Part shown: in pieces, positions 9,794-22,426 of the stretch
How the letters are laid out: each line of letters opens with the position of its first letter
How positions within the stretch are numbered: position 1 is the stretch's first letter
DNA from: Chaunax sp. Z400
Lineage: Eukaryota > Chordata > Actinopteri > Lophiiformes > Chaunacidae
Assembly (NCBI GenBank): GCA_037577475.1
Contig: CM075202.1
Span: 8,108,001-8,172,000, forward strand
Direction: 5' to 3'
Length of the DNA stretch: 64,000 nt
Position numbers and translations under genes: made by a program
The notes under the pieces: generated by a model
The model's database searches: none
The model's input: the letters and a program-made list of their open reading frames with translations, nothing else
Told to the model about the DNA's origin: nothing

Positions 9794-12758
9794 ATGCGAG
9801 CTCAGAGACCGGTTTGGAAACTGGAAAACTATCGAGATGCTTTGATGACATGGCAAATATAGTCCTGACGGACAGCTGATGATCGACAGGAAACAAACAG
9901 TGCAATTTTTTAGGTTGATTTCCTACAAGGATGAGGGACCTCCCAGGGGAAGAAGATGAGGAGACAGAAGGGGCTGAAGGGGACCTGCTAATTCCACAAA
10001 GGTCTTGGTTGGAACCCAGAACCTTCCTGCTGTATGATTTGTATGACTTGCATCAATTTACCCCTTGGAGGATTATTATTATTAATTAAACCAAATCGAA
10101 CTTCCTCTTGCACCAATCTGAAGTGGGAGTTTGTGACATGTGGATATTTGATAACATCTACTGCATCTTACAGCCAACATAACTTAATTAGGTATATTAA
10201 AAGTGTCAAATTAAGGACTTAAGTTATATCCTTTAAAATCAGTGTGAAATGAATTTTTATTCATTTTCTTTACACACCAATATGGGTTCACTTCAAACCA
10301 GTCAAATAACTGGTTTAAAACAGCAGATAACTAGAGAAGAAAGATGGAAAATCTTTTTAAAATGGGAGTGAATGAATCTGAGAGCTGTCCACGGTGCTGA
10401 AGTTGATGTCTAAAGACTCTACATGTCAGATACATTACACACACACACAAGTCATATATACTCATTAGTTTATTTAGTGTTTACATACAATGTGGAGACA
10501 TGATTTAGAGATGAATTATAGACTATAATTTGTGAAAAAGGAGATATCACTTATTTCCGTGCACCAGTCTGCTCATCCAAATAACTGGGTGATCATTGTA
10601 GAGTCATTTTGAAAGGCTACACCCACTGATGCTCAGTTTTTGTGTATTTAAGTCATAATAAATATTAACAGAATTTATTTTCCAGTTTTTAGTCATTGTA
10701 TATTTAGTCATGAACATTTAGTCTTATGGGTCTTAAAATTAGCATTTTGCCATTATGGCGCATCCAAATTTAAGACCAGATACAGTTAGTGAAAATGATC
10801 TTGTGCTCATTTGCATCAGAGTTAATAATAATTAGTATTTTTCATTTCAAATAAAAAAGGAAACATGATTTAGTGTCCTATTAAGACCTCTATGCCATTC
10901 AGAACTGGACTCCAGCTGTCTGGGGGCTCATACACCTTGGGGAAGAGGCTATTTGGCCCATTTTCAATGGATTCATCAGCTTCTTTGTGATATAGTCGAA
11001 ATGCGTTTGTGTAGAGAAATTGTGTGCACTTCATTTGGTTGACAGCCCAACTCTGCAGCCTCCACATCTCCCTTCAAACAAACCCCACCCAGCTGAGGCT
11101 CATTTGACCACAAAACTTAGCAAAGTCAAATGCACCACTGACATCATCTCATGTAAAACTTTATTAACAAATATGCCAGAAAAGGCCTTTGTTATTACAA
11201 ATGTTCACATTTGAGGTATAAATACACACATTACATGGTGTAATGAAACTTCATCTCCCAATAATGGAATAATTTAATTACTTTTTAAGAGTTACATGAC
11301 AAGGTCCATATAACTCTCATGTCTGAATGGCAAATATTAAGGTTGACTCAATAGCCAATTAGCTTAGCTTAGCACAAAGAAAGAAAATGGGGAGGCAGCT
11401 AGCCTGGCTCTGTCCAAAGATCAAATCATCAGCCAACAGTACCTCCTAAGTTTACATATTAGAACTTTATACATTTTTGTTTAATTTGTCAGAAATACAA
11501 GGTGAAAAAATGTTAAGTCGGGACTACATACTGGTCTTAAAGACTATTTTTTAGAGACTCCAGGAAGTTATGGAGCCTGGTAAAGAAATATTCCTGCATG
11601 ACACCACCATTTTTACACTTTGGTTTTAGTATGCATTGATAGGAGTAAAAGAAAATATTGAAAAAGTTGAGTATCATGATATTATGCTTTGTGATATCGA
11701 TTCTTGAATCATATTGCCAGATTTTTGCAGCTACACACCTCTATGCATTCAACAAGAATGTGTTAATTAGACAGCCTTACAGGTGCTAGGTGGTGAGTTG
11801 TTTTCCTGCAGACCGAGCCAGACTAGCTCATTTCAAGTCTTTCCACTAAGCTTATCGGCTGCTGGCTGTAGCCTTAATTTACCATAAAGACATGAGTGGT
11901 GGCAATAAACTCCCAGCAAGAAAGCAAATGAGCTTAATTCCAAACAAACTATTCTTTTAACATCAGGTGTTGTTGTCACTCTTTCAGCATCAAAGAACAA
12001 GTGTATCTTTCCATAATCGTAATTTTATTGCAGTAAATTGATGCTGGCCCAGAGAGACCAGAATGCATTGCATCCTGCAATTAGCAAGACTTGGTCGTAC
12101 TTTGGTAAAGATGTAGAGACATTTTTCATGTGTCACTTTATGTACTTTTATAACAGAAATGAAAAAAACAGGATGGTTGCCCTATTCCAGAGGTTGTTTT
12201 TTTAAAGGCATTCTGGGAAATGTAGTAAACATTTACTTTGAGTAGATGTACAGAAATGAGGCAGATAAAGAAAAAAACATGTAAATGACAAAACATTATT
12301 ACAAATTCTGAGAGTCTGAGGTGAGAATTTCTTCGATCTTAAAACAACATAATGCAACTAACCTGTAACAAATTATCCTTTATCACAGTTGTTTCAAGTG
12401 ATTACAAATACATATAATGGATCTGAAGAATTCCCTTCGTGGGTGTTAATGTATGACAATGTGTGTATGTGTGGCCACTCTCAAATCCTATTACCATAAA
12501 TAAACTTTCACCGACATTTCTGCAAATGCAAGTTTGACTTTCAAGTGTGAATTTGTCATTCAGGGAAGATGAGCGGTTTCTTCCGACCTTTATGAGTGAC
12601 TCAATAACAGTTTTACACATTGGAAATATCAGCAGAATAAGTAGCATTAAGTAGGTTAGACCAGAATGGCCCATGTCACACACACTACAAATGAGTGTAA
12701 AATCATCAGCATCATCATCAACAACATCAACAACACAGGCCGGACTTGTGATCATCGT
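9794..12758. other. Intergenic region and mpv17 3' UTR
   Basis: Lies between the uts1 promoter and the mpv17 stop. Its right part must be mpv17 3' UTR; a minus-strand AATAAA at 12024-12029 is one possible end. It contains the foldback element at 11325-11965 and an 8-bp inverted repeat (AAACCAGT / ACTGGTTT) at 10295-10316. No other gene seen. Confidence 0.45.
11325..11965. mobile_element. Degenerate foldback-type DNA element
   Basis: The left part reads TTAGCTTAGCTTAGCACAAA and CAGCTAGCCTGGCTCTGTCC. The right part reads GAGCCAGACTAGCTC, AAGTCTTTCCACTAAGCTTA and TCGGCTGCTGGCTG, the inverted complement of the left arm. It ends with AGCAAGAAAGCAAATGAGC and AAACTATTCTTTTAA. A further internal pair (TTAGAGACTCCAGGAAGT near 11553, CACTTTGGTTTTAG near 11617) fits the same palindromic repeat common in percomorphs. 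Both arms are diverged and no transposase is present. Confidence 0.65.
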
Positions 12759-14576
12759 TCACATCTTATTGGCTTTCCAGGACAGGTAGGAGTTCCAACC
12801 AACAGCTACTACTTGGACAACAGCCAACCTACAAGAAGGAAAGCCTGTTATTTGTTTAATCTGGATGGAAGTCAACAGTGTGTCTGATGGCTTCACAAAG
12901 AAAAACGTCATTATTTTCATTTTAACACTCATGATTCTAGTTTTAATGACATTTAAGAGATTTTCACAATTGAAAAGTGGCTCAAATATAACCTGTTGTT
13001 TTCCAACCACTTTCAGATTTGCAACAAACATCCAAAAAAACACAACATTCCTCCACAACTGGCTTTCAGATTTAACATTATTACGAGCTACACTAAATGT
13101 CTCCTTAGATTTACCTCGCATGAGGAAGTCGTGAAAAGTCTTTGATCGGCTCAGACACCCAATTGATATTCTCATTCTTTGCACATTGTTTGATTGATTG
13201 TATATCATTAACTCTTACCTGTGGTGAAGTGGAACGAAGTAGAAATTGGCGATCTGGACAGGAGGCCATAGCTGAAACAGACACATAACACTTTACCTCA
13301 ACGAATCATAGGTTGTCCGAAAACGGTAAATGAAAAATGGGATAAAACTTACATAATAATTTGAGATCAGGGCATCTGTGTAGTCCTGTGGGCAAAGTTA
13401 AGAAAAAGTTTTTGCATCATAATGAATGCTCATCACTTTTCATCGGGGTCATATTCACAGAACATGTTAAAGCTGAAGCTAGCTGAACATAAAGGAGTTA
13501 AATGTCAATTTGCATACTGTATTGCTTTACGTATAAAGTTGTCACATAAGCAGATTCTATATTCTGTAAACAATATTTTATTTCAGTATCACAGAGCAGT
13601 CACCTGCCAACCGATCACAATCGATGCAGAGAGTAAACTCTCAGTTATTCAGTAACAGTTGCTCTCAGCAGCTTAAAGTAGGATTTTCTTTTAGCATCAG
13701 TATGACAGACCTCTACTGGTGAGATACTGTACAGTAATGTGTGTCCAGCTGCAGACTTTCAACAGTTCTGTGCTGCCAGGCTGCTTGGATGCTAAAAAAA
13801 AGAAAAGGCAAATGCCTCTTGGTTCACTTCTGATGATTGAAAATAGATCAAAGTTGGAAGAAATGTTGCAATGCAGACAATAATGACTAGAGCCTCATAG
13901 GATTACATTGCACAGACAGCGTATGCTTTTAAACAACCAACTTTTTGAAGAATGATATTCATGATTCTGGTCAGAAGTTGCAGGCACTTAAATTTGTTAT
14001 GATATTCAACATCGTTAAAGAAGCTTTAAAATTCTAGCTTCCAACTCAGGTTTTATTTCCAGCCTTTCCACATTTTTCATTACTGAAGAGTCTTAACTTC
14101 CAGCGGGGCATGAAGTGAGAATGATGTGTTTAAACTCCAGTTGGTGAGGACGTTCTTTCCAAACCGATGCATGACAGGCACTTTCTAAATTTCAAACTTC
14201 TTGTACTTTTGTGCTATGGACTTTGAGAGATGTATGAGGAAGACGGTCAAAGTTCAAGGTGCAATGTTATGATGAAGCAGTATGTCCCCAATTGTATGCA
14301 TACTGGATGTAACATCACTTTGAAAGGCCAGCTGCAGTACCATTCTGGTCTCTGTCCGTGGTTCTGGAATATTAAAACCTTGTGAGTCCATCCTAATACC
14401 CGCATTTGCAGTATTTACACTACTTTTAATAAGTGTATCCACAACCTTTTAACCTGTAAGTAAAAATATGTGCAATCTAGTTCCTTTAACCTGATAAATG
14501 GTGAAACAAAAACTGGTAGAAGCAGATTTTGAACTCCACAGTATATATGAAAGGTGTGTGTGTTGTTTATACACAG

Positions 14577-14612
<36 letters not shown>

Positions 14613-17600
14613 TACACACAATCTGACCACACACAAAACCGCGTCATCTATTTAAAAGGTCACTTCAACACGTCTCGGCATATAAAAAAACAACAACCAA
14701 AAAGCCAATGTTCCAGTTCTAATCATTTTCCTGCTTGATTTGGGTTTTTTTCAGCGTCAAACTGTTTTCTAATTACGGCCAAACAAGCTTCTTCATCATC
14801 TGAGGAGAAATTACCACAGCTGGTGACACGTCAAAATCTTTCCTCACACACTAACTGAATAACAACGCCATGTATCGATGACAGCTACGTCATGTCAACA
14901 GCTACAGAAAATAAATTCACTGTTTATCCACGGAAGAATTAATGTCATTAAACAACACTTCCAAAGACATCTGAAAAACCTTTAAGGATTTCACTAATTC
15001 CATGACTTTTCCAAACCTGGAAAATGGGATTTTAAATTTTGCAGGTCCATAATCGTTGGGAACCCGGTCTCATTTGAATCTCACCTTTCCTCAGTGCCAG
15101 GCCTCGTTGTAATGAGAACATTTGTCATTTATTTTCTGTCCTTTCTGACATTTACCAGATTGGCCTTTCAGGCTCACGTGCCTCCTTCAGTAAATAATTG
15201 ATGGTGACCAGCCGCATGTTGGGCAAGCAAGGTGGCGACAGACGTTTGAGCAGCTGGCACCAGATGACAGTTAGCTCTGACCTGGCATACAAATATGAAC
15301 ACACAAACACACACACATTTATATATATATATGAAGGTATGAGTCATTCCAGCTATTTCCTCTCTCGTCTTTTCCTCTATCAGAGGAAATGGTTTCTAAT
15401 ATTAATGAGAGGTGAGTATTGGAGGTCAGAAACTGTACCTACAATGAGAACTGTTCTCTAAATAGTTTGTTCCAAGTCTCGAACATTAATACAGAATACC
15501 AGATTAAGTCCTATTAGGACGAAGATAGATCCCGCACCAATTTCATACACACAGTGACAAAGTGTATGAAATGCCTTTTGTGAATAATGCAGCAAAAACA
15601 CATTACAAAGGAAAAGAACGCCATTTGTACATGTGCATGAAATTGAGACTTTTTTAATTCATAATTTAAATAAAACACATTTTATGTGTATTTCTGTGTT
15701 ACTGATCTAAACTGAGGTTGAATATCTTTAATCGGGCTGCAGCAGAGTGTATTCATCCTCATTGAGCCTTTAATGCAACATCCATAGATGAAAAACGAGG
15801 ACAGACGAGGTCAAACGGTGGAGATCATTCCAACCCAATAACAGTTTTTCAGACACAACTTACCAAGAGGGATTGGCAGGCAGGCAAACACATACTCGGG
15901 TTGGGTGATTGGATAAATATATTGTATAAGTAGTTTTTTTTTGTATTAGTTTAGTTGGTGCTTGTTGGGACAGACAGAATAAATAAATCTTGTGGAGAGT
16001 TTTGTTTTGTTGACTTTGAACAAAGTGTGTTTTACAACTTGATTAAACTTGAAACTTGATTTAAGGATAGTAGGATTGTATTTTATTTATATTCTGTTTA
16101 ATATGGAAAACATGAACAAGAACAGATATTTTATTAGTTTATTTATTTGACTAAAAATCTATCAATCTCACCGATCTTACAGATGCATACAACAATCTCC
16201 TACCTTAAACTACAAGGGGAACAAAAACATGCAGGAATATATCAGCTCTCGCTGGTTGTTGGACAGTTTCAACACTCACCCATAAGACAAACTGTGTCTA
16301 ATTGGAGGACATATACAGGAAAATGAAGACTCCCAAGAGGAGTGAGGGATCATCACCAGAACCTTCCTGCTGTGAGGACACAGAGGGAGTAACGCCGTCG
16401 CTGATACAGAGTGATGCGACGATGTGTAAAGCAAACTCACCCTTTTCAGCTTGATAATGTTCTCCTCCACTGTCAGTCCGTTCAGAGCACCGGAGATGCA
16501 GAGAAAAGCTCCAAGGAAACCCGGAGCGAAACACAACTACAGTACAAAGACACAGAAAAAAAAAAGACAGACTGTGTGAAAACTGAGCAATAAACGTATA
16601 ATTTGAGCGACTTTTGCTGGAATTTTAACAAACCAGAGGTGAAATAAACCTTTTTGTGACTGTGCCCTCAGTATATTAAGGCTCTGATAGAGGCTTAAGT
16701 AAAGGTATGATGGATATTTGCTGTACAGTGTATTTTCTGCATTTTTCTACATGAATTCTTCACATTAACGAAGCTCAATGAAAATGTGAGATCACTTCAA
16801 CAGAGAGGCTGATCTCTGTTCGGTTGTTTACAGTGACGTGAAACTGCTCCTTACATAAATCATCTGTTATTCAGGTCTGATGCAGACTGACGCTGTGCCC
16901 TGCATCGCCTTAAATCTTTCAAGTCACCTAATGGCTCTTCAGTTATTACACATACTGAAGCAGAGGGAGCAGCGTACAGTCTGACCACATCACTATTCAA
17001 GCGTAGAGTGGAGGCCTTTGCTCCCGTTAATATTTTAGTAGGGGGATGCATTGAAAGCTCTGAAGTCTTGCTCTGTGGTGGTTTAAGTTCTTCATGCACT
17101 CTGCTCAAGTCAAACACCAGAGGGCAGAGTGACGAGGGGAAACACTACTTCTTCTATGGTTTTTACACGTTGTAACGAAGAATACGCTGCCTTTTAGCAT
17201 TTACAGTTCGTGGAATTTATTTTTTGTTAAACTTTATCCAAAGTTTCTGACTTTGAATTTTGATGCAGCCTCTCTCTGGACACTAAAGCTCTAAATTGGC
17301 TCCGAACCATTTTTTGATTGACAACAGAGTTGACCACATTTCTCTCATGCTTGTCAACTCTGATGTGCAAAAGGCTAAAAACTCGCATGGTGAAAGTTGT
17401 CAAGAAAAGATGTGAGTCGCTCACTGAATCCAGAGTCTGAAATGTGAGGGTTTGCTTTAAGGTTTGCACTCTCTGTCAAATCACTGATGTCAAGATGTGG
17501 CCTTAGGAAATGGGAAATTGTTATTGGATTGGTTTTTCCAATTTCTTACATTTTTATTGATGAATCAGGTTAATCGAGAAAATATTTGGCAGACACAGCT

Positions 17601-20600
17601 GACTGATTTGCACAACTATATTCCCATTCTTTAAATTACCTCCTTCTGGTAATTCCATTTTTGTTTGTTTGTCATCCAGCAGCTTTATTTGAAACTCTTT
17701 AACTTGTATTTAACCAACAACAACAGGTAATAGAGGTAGAGACAGAGAATACTGTAGGCCTCAGACGCTTCTCTCACCTGGTCAAACAGCATTTTCTTCA
17801 TGGCAGCACTTTTGCTTCCTCCAGCCACCAATCTGTCCAAAACTTTGTACCAGCCACTGATTACTGGACCCTTCGGTTTAAAACAAAAACAAAATAATGA
17901 TCGATTCTTTGCTCATTGATAAACGCACATTATACTAAAAACAAACACACTGGTTTTTAATTGCTTTGCTCCTTAAACATCAGTATCTGCTTGCTGAGTG
18001 CCGGTTGATAAAACTACCAAATTGAATATATTATTGCTGTGAGGAATAACGATACATGACGAATGAGTCATGAAGCACTTGTGTCTTTCTAAATGAATGA
18101 GCAAACATGTCTTATGGTAACATGACTCCTGTGTGTGGTGGAAGGGCTTTTTTTCTTCGAGATAAGCGTCTATGCGTCTTCTTTCTATCATTCATAAAGA
18201 CTGCTGATTGGAGGAACATAAGAAGATTAAAGATGTATAAATAAACTTAATCTACAACGTTGTGATGTCAGAAAGAAATTGTACTACTTTAGGGGGGAAT
18301 TGTGCAGCTGTCACAGGACTTGAATTGGTGAAACAATTGATTTTCATGTTGAATGTACTGAATATTTTAACTCTCTCTCTCTTTAAAATAAACATTAAAA
18401 AGTACATCTTCTATAGTTAAAAATCTAATTTTACTGAATGTACTGTGTCCTTTCATTTCAGTAAACACTAGAGGATTAAAATCACCTTATTGATACTAGA
18501 AACTTGTTTTAGCCAACCAATAAGTAGTAATTCACCATATATCTCTGTCAAATGTGAGTAATTTTCAGGGTACTGCAGCTGTGAGCAGGGACTATTCTGA
18601 GCTCACACATTATTGTTAGACAATGTTTTATCATTAATGACCCGTTAGTTCGCAGATTATCTCAAAAAGCTCGCTCTTAACGGATTTCAATTAGTTACAG
18701 TATTTATTTTTAAATATACAAGACTCGAGAGGACACTGCTTACCACGAAGAAGAAACCAATACTCATCATTTTAGCCGTCCGCCATACATTGTGATGAGC
18801 CAATCCTCTTCTTTCAATCAGCTGTTGAGAGATTACATCACCGACGCCCACCAAAGAGCCTGGGGGACAAACAGAGACAGATGAGCATGGTGATACAGAT
18901 CTTATTCCAGTGGGGGTGACTATGTTCTACACATGTGGCAACAACAACGTTCAGCGCTGACATAATGTCAACGATGGGACATTATGCAAGTGCCACACTG
19001 CAGTGATTTAGCATCCAATCTGAGAGTGTCTGACCATCAGGTGGATTTAAGTCCTCACTAGCTCTGTTTTGGTCTCCACCAACACCTGAGGGACATTTCT
19101 AGCTCTTTAGCTGCTAAATGTTCTACTATGTTCTATAGCTAGCTGCTAACTTGGTCCAACTGCAGTTTGGTGGCTGGCAGTCAGGTTTTCGCTGCTGGTT
19201 GATCAGAGTGAAACAGTCAATGTGCTTTAAAACCAAATCTGTGCTCTCGTGTCTTCGTGGTACACCAAACAAACCTGCCGGCGTCCATTTAACTCCTTTC
19301 TGGATGATATTTGGTGTAGATTCGTTCGCCCTGACTCATACGAAGACACATAGAACAGTTGTTCATCAGCTGGACGAAGCTCTGAGCCCCACGGACATAA
19401 CGTCGCCCACTGCAGCCCACATACTGTACCAGTTTAAAGTGACAGTACAGTAGTAATAATATAGACCCAGCTGACCAAGAGGCAACCTTTCCTTAAAATG
19501 TCAAGGGAAAACCAATAAACTCACCAAACAGAAAAATGTCAATTTTTCACCTCGAGACAATAAATACAAGCTTTTCCTTTGTCACTTTGACTCAGACACT
19601 TTGTAAAAGTGAAGTGAAACTGAGTGACGACTCTGAGCCCATCAGATATGAGCAGACGTGAGCTTTTATAAGGCTTTTAAGTCAGAGCAGACAGAGATGA
19701 TGGTCATGGTCACCTCTCCTGACCATCCCCACCAGGCATTTTTATCACTAACACATTACGGAGAGCTATTGCTTTTCCATGTCAGATCAATAAAACACTA
19801 GATATAGTCAAAAATGTAAGGTTTGTATCTTATTTTCCTGCTCATTTATATCTGTTACCTTAACATGCTTGTCACAAATCTCCAGACCTCTCAAGAATGT
19901 GTTGTCGAGGCAGAGGCAGGTCTCGAAATAAGGTTTATTTTCTTGTGGTTCAGGTGTAAGAAACATGTCATTTCAGTGTCAGAGTGTTTTGGGAGATGTG
20001 TGGATTGTGGAAAAAAAATCGATTTGTTTTTTTGATGGCGTGTCTATATTAAGTTTAAAAAAATACTCAAACCAAAAACCGCCATCTGATTTGACAAAGG
20101 ATGATGCAAAAGCATATCATATATTATTTTAATGGAAAAAGCATTGAGTGACTATAAGTGTGACAAAGAATTACAGATATGTTCTTACATCTCCCATCAG
20201 CTCTCAATGGATAATGTGCAAAAAAAGAAAGAAAAGGTGATCACTGCAGCCATCTAGTGGTGATTAAACTGTACTACACTAGAGGACAGACTCAAAGGCA
20301 TGAACAAGACAACTTCTCTCATACTTGTTGGAAATAGGGAGATTTTCTTTATCTTTATTATCTTCTATTTATTAAGCATGTTCAAATGGGAATTAGTTTA
20401 AGGATTTTCTTTACATTTACCTAGACTGTACTTGATATAGCGCCTTTCTAGTCCGACAGACCATTCACACAAATATTTATTCGAGTAAAGGTCAAGGATT
20501 CCCATTTCTGATAGTGTTCCCTTTTGTGCGAGAAACCGGGCTGAATTATGGTCATTTAATGATAATTAACTCTTTAAGTGTGAAAATTTTAAGTTATGAT

Positions 20601-21359
20601 GTGTCTTGCTTTGAATGTGTGCGTTTTGTTTGTAAAAAAAAAGAAGAAATGCCACAAATACATTCCACAATAGTGAGTCTATGCCAGTGTTGTGTAGCTA
20701 GAGAAACAACAGAATGACCACACCTTGTCGACAACGTGTCAAAATATCCACCAGCTGCAGTTCAGAAACAGGTTCTGCCCGGCTACCACCACAGCAGCCA
20801 TTTGCAACTATAATATCCTGTACATGCAAAAACAATAAGAAAACGTCCGAGGAATGATGGACTTTGAGCCCAACGACCTTATGGTGGTGCTGTGCTGAGG
20901 GGAAGCCATTGCCGGGGTTTGTGTGAATGCCCAGTTTTTGGAGGAGAGTGATGTCATTCTGTGGAATGACATCATCTGGAAGTTGTTGCAGTCCATGAGG
21001 GGGAGGATTATTGCAACAATCAATCCTGATGGAGGACACACTGATACCGATTGTGTACAATGTTGTATACTCCTGTTGTGTCACCTGACAAATGCATGGT
21101 GCTTACATTTTTTTTTTGTTCTCTTCGTTTTTGTTACTGATTAAATTAAGATATCCATTACCCACCAGGTTAATAAGGCACAAAATACGTGTTGTTATTT
21201 CCATATGACCCAAACTACCCAAGCAGATTTGCCAACAATGGTGGGTTTTAAAATACCTAGAGTCCATAATAAGAAGTTTTTCCTACCAGCAGTGAATATC
21301 TGAACTGTCCAGGGGTACTTGGTCATCAAGGTTTGGTAGGATTTCCACAGGCCTGCCAT
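12759..21359 (-). CDS. mpv17: Mpv17 mitochondrial inner membrane protein
   Basis: Seven coding exons: 21287-21359, 18744-18859, 17778-17870, 16441-16536, 13353-13385, 13219-13271 and 12759-12828. All junctions are GT-AG and in phase, giving 177 aa, the usual Mpv17 length. The N-terminus (MAGLWKSYQTLMTKYPWTVQ), GDVISQQLIERRG, GPVISGWYKVLDR and the C-terminal WNSYLSWKANKM are diagnostic of the Mpv17/PMP22 family. The protein has four predicted hydrophobic segments and sits in the inner mitochondrial membrane; its loss causes mtDNA depletion in mammals and pigment-cell loss in zebrafish. Start choice: the first ATG of the exon in strong context (A at -3, G at +4), aligned with the family N-terminus. 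Tandem with uts1 downstream and uckl1 upstream. Confidence 0.96.
13386..16440 (-). other. mpv17: mpv17 intron
   Basis: AT-rich 3.1-kb intron separating the 32-codon and 11-codon exons. It contains the CT/CA microsatellite at 14577-14610. No coding or regulatory signal recognised. Confidence 0.6.
14577..14610. repeat. (CT)n(CA)n microsatellite
   Basis: About 13 CT units are followed by CACACACA, with a broken CA tract continuing to about 14620. Confidence 0.9.
19030..19240 (+). repeat. Interspersed repeat fragment
   Basis: TTTTGGTCTCCACCAACACC, TAGCTGCTAAATGTTCTAC and TATAGCTAGCTGCTAAC follow a block order I associate with a frequent percomorph repeat. No family name is assigned. Confidence 0.45.
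20870..21065 (+). mobile_element. Probable Tc1/mariner transposase 3' remnant
   Basis: The plus-strand frame at about 20900-21045 reads LWNDIIWKLLQSMRGRI and then INPDGGHT. This recalls the end of Tc1-type transposases (W-N-x-I ... L-x-x-S-M-x-x-R ... G-G-H-T). An in-frame TGA lies just upstream, and no upstream catalytic region is recognisable. It is a decayed fragment and could be misassigned. A perfect 10-bp inverted repeat (20949-20958 / 20965-20974) lies inside it. Confidence 0.45.
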
Positions 21360-22081
21360 CCTGCCGCCTTGGAAGAAATAATACATCACAAAAGGAAACT
21401 GGAGCACCTAACTTTCTCCATTTAGCAACACCGCCCACCGCAACGTGACTCATCAAGCGACTCTGCTAATGAGTGACGTTGTAGTGTTTATTACAGCTTG
21501 TTGATTAGTTTAACCAGTCTGCTCTCTTCAGCCTGACATTAAAGTAACTACAATATTTATGTACGGAGAACGATTATTTTAGCCCATAAAACATGAGTCT
21601 TAATGAAGACCTTTGTACAGGCCACGTTTTCTGGCTTATTTTCCAACCCATATGGACATAACATATGTTAGCTAACTCCGCTGCACGAAACTTGTTTTTT
21701 TTGTTGTTGTTTTTTTTTAACATTAAAGTATGTCGTCTGTGAAATCTTATCAACAACCAACGACACTTTAACCTGTAAAGTTTTTGAATGCAATTCGACG
21801 TCTGATTACGGCTAAGCTAACCTTACAAGTAGGAGCATGTATATGGTGTTGTGTCTTAACAGATGGCGTTAAATAACACCGTTTCAAGCTAACAGCTAAA
21901 AGTGTGCAACAACTTCAACATAAAGTCCTGCCGCACTCATCCTGAGTGTTGTCACGTTGCCTACGAAAAATTAGCTGCTACGTACATAAAAACACAAATA
22001 TCACCGCAAGCAAGTCCATTACTTAATTACTACGTCCATTAGCACTGAGTATTTCACAATAAGAGTAATTGCAATCTGTAC

Positions 22082-22300
22082 CTGTTCATTGATGATTCCG
22101 ACTCCACTGACTGTGACCACCTGCCGGTGATCCCTTCCAAAAATTCCGTAATTTTGGATTTTACAATTCTAAAAACTTTTCGCATCTCATCTTAGCCCTC
22201 TAACTCTTGTTTGTAAGTAATATCAACCAGTATCTTTAGAAAAAAAAAATGTTTTGATTCAAAATTTAGACCTTAAAAGTGTGCAAAGGCTACATCAGCA
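22082..22300 (-). other. mpv17: Probable mpv17 5' non-coding exon
   Basis: A minus-strand donor, AATGAACAG|GTACAG, puts the exon's 3' end at 22082. The matching acceptor (TTTCTTCCAAG, exon from 21367) lies eight bases before the mpv17 ATG. The upstream limit is only an estimate below the promoter motif at 22311-22322. Confidence 0.55.
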
Positions 22301-22310
22301 CTGCAGAGTG

Positions 22311-22322
22311 CGTCACTTCCGC
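22311..22322 (-). promoter_or_regulatory. mpv17: ETS/CRE-half composite, likely mpv17 promoter
   Basis: The minus strand reads GCGGAAGTGACG: an ETS site (GGAAGTG) fused to a CREB half-site (TGACG). This composite is typical of TATA-less housekeeping promoters, including many nuclear genes for mitochondrial proteins. No TATA box is visible nearby. Confidence 0.5.
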
Positions 22323-22420
22323 CGTGAACACGATACTGGTCTCTTCTGCCCCCTTGCGGTCAACTCCAGTACAAGACCAAATAACAGAATCAAAGCAACA
22401 TTAAGTTATTGTCAGTAATA

Positions 22421-22426
22421 TTTATT
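22421..22426 (-). terminator. uckl1: Candidate distal uckl1 poly(A) signal
   Basis: Minus-strand AATAAA about 100 bases short of the mpv17 promoter motif. If used, the uckl1 3' UTR is about 2.6 kb. Earlier AATAAA signals lie at 24035-24040 and 23910-23915. Confidence 0.35.

Larger units (their letters stand above)
18860..21286 (-). other. mpv17: mpv17 first coding intron
   Basis: A 2.4-kb intron carrying an interspersed-repeat fragment at 19030-19240 and a probable Tc1 transposase remnant at 20870-21065. Confidence 0.6.

Noticed and set aside
12865..13134. Open frames on both strands next to the mpv17 final exon
   Set aside because: The minus frame is read-through upstream of the true acceptor at 12828; the plus frame is its complement.
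16860..17117. 85-codon minus-strand frame in an mpv17 intron
   Set aside because: Neighbouring mpv17 exons join in phase without it, and no domain or splice sites support it.
20698..21084. 128-codon minus-strand frame in the mpv17 intron
   Set aside because: Low-information sequence opposite the likely transposase remnant. No family resemblance and no splice or promoter context.
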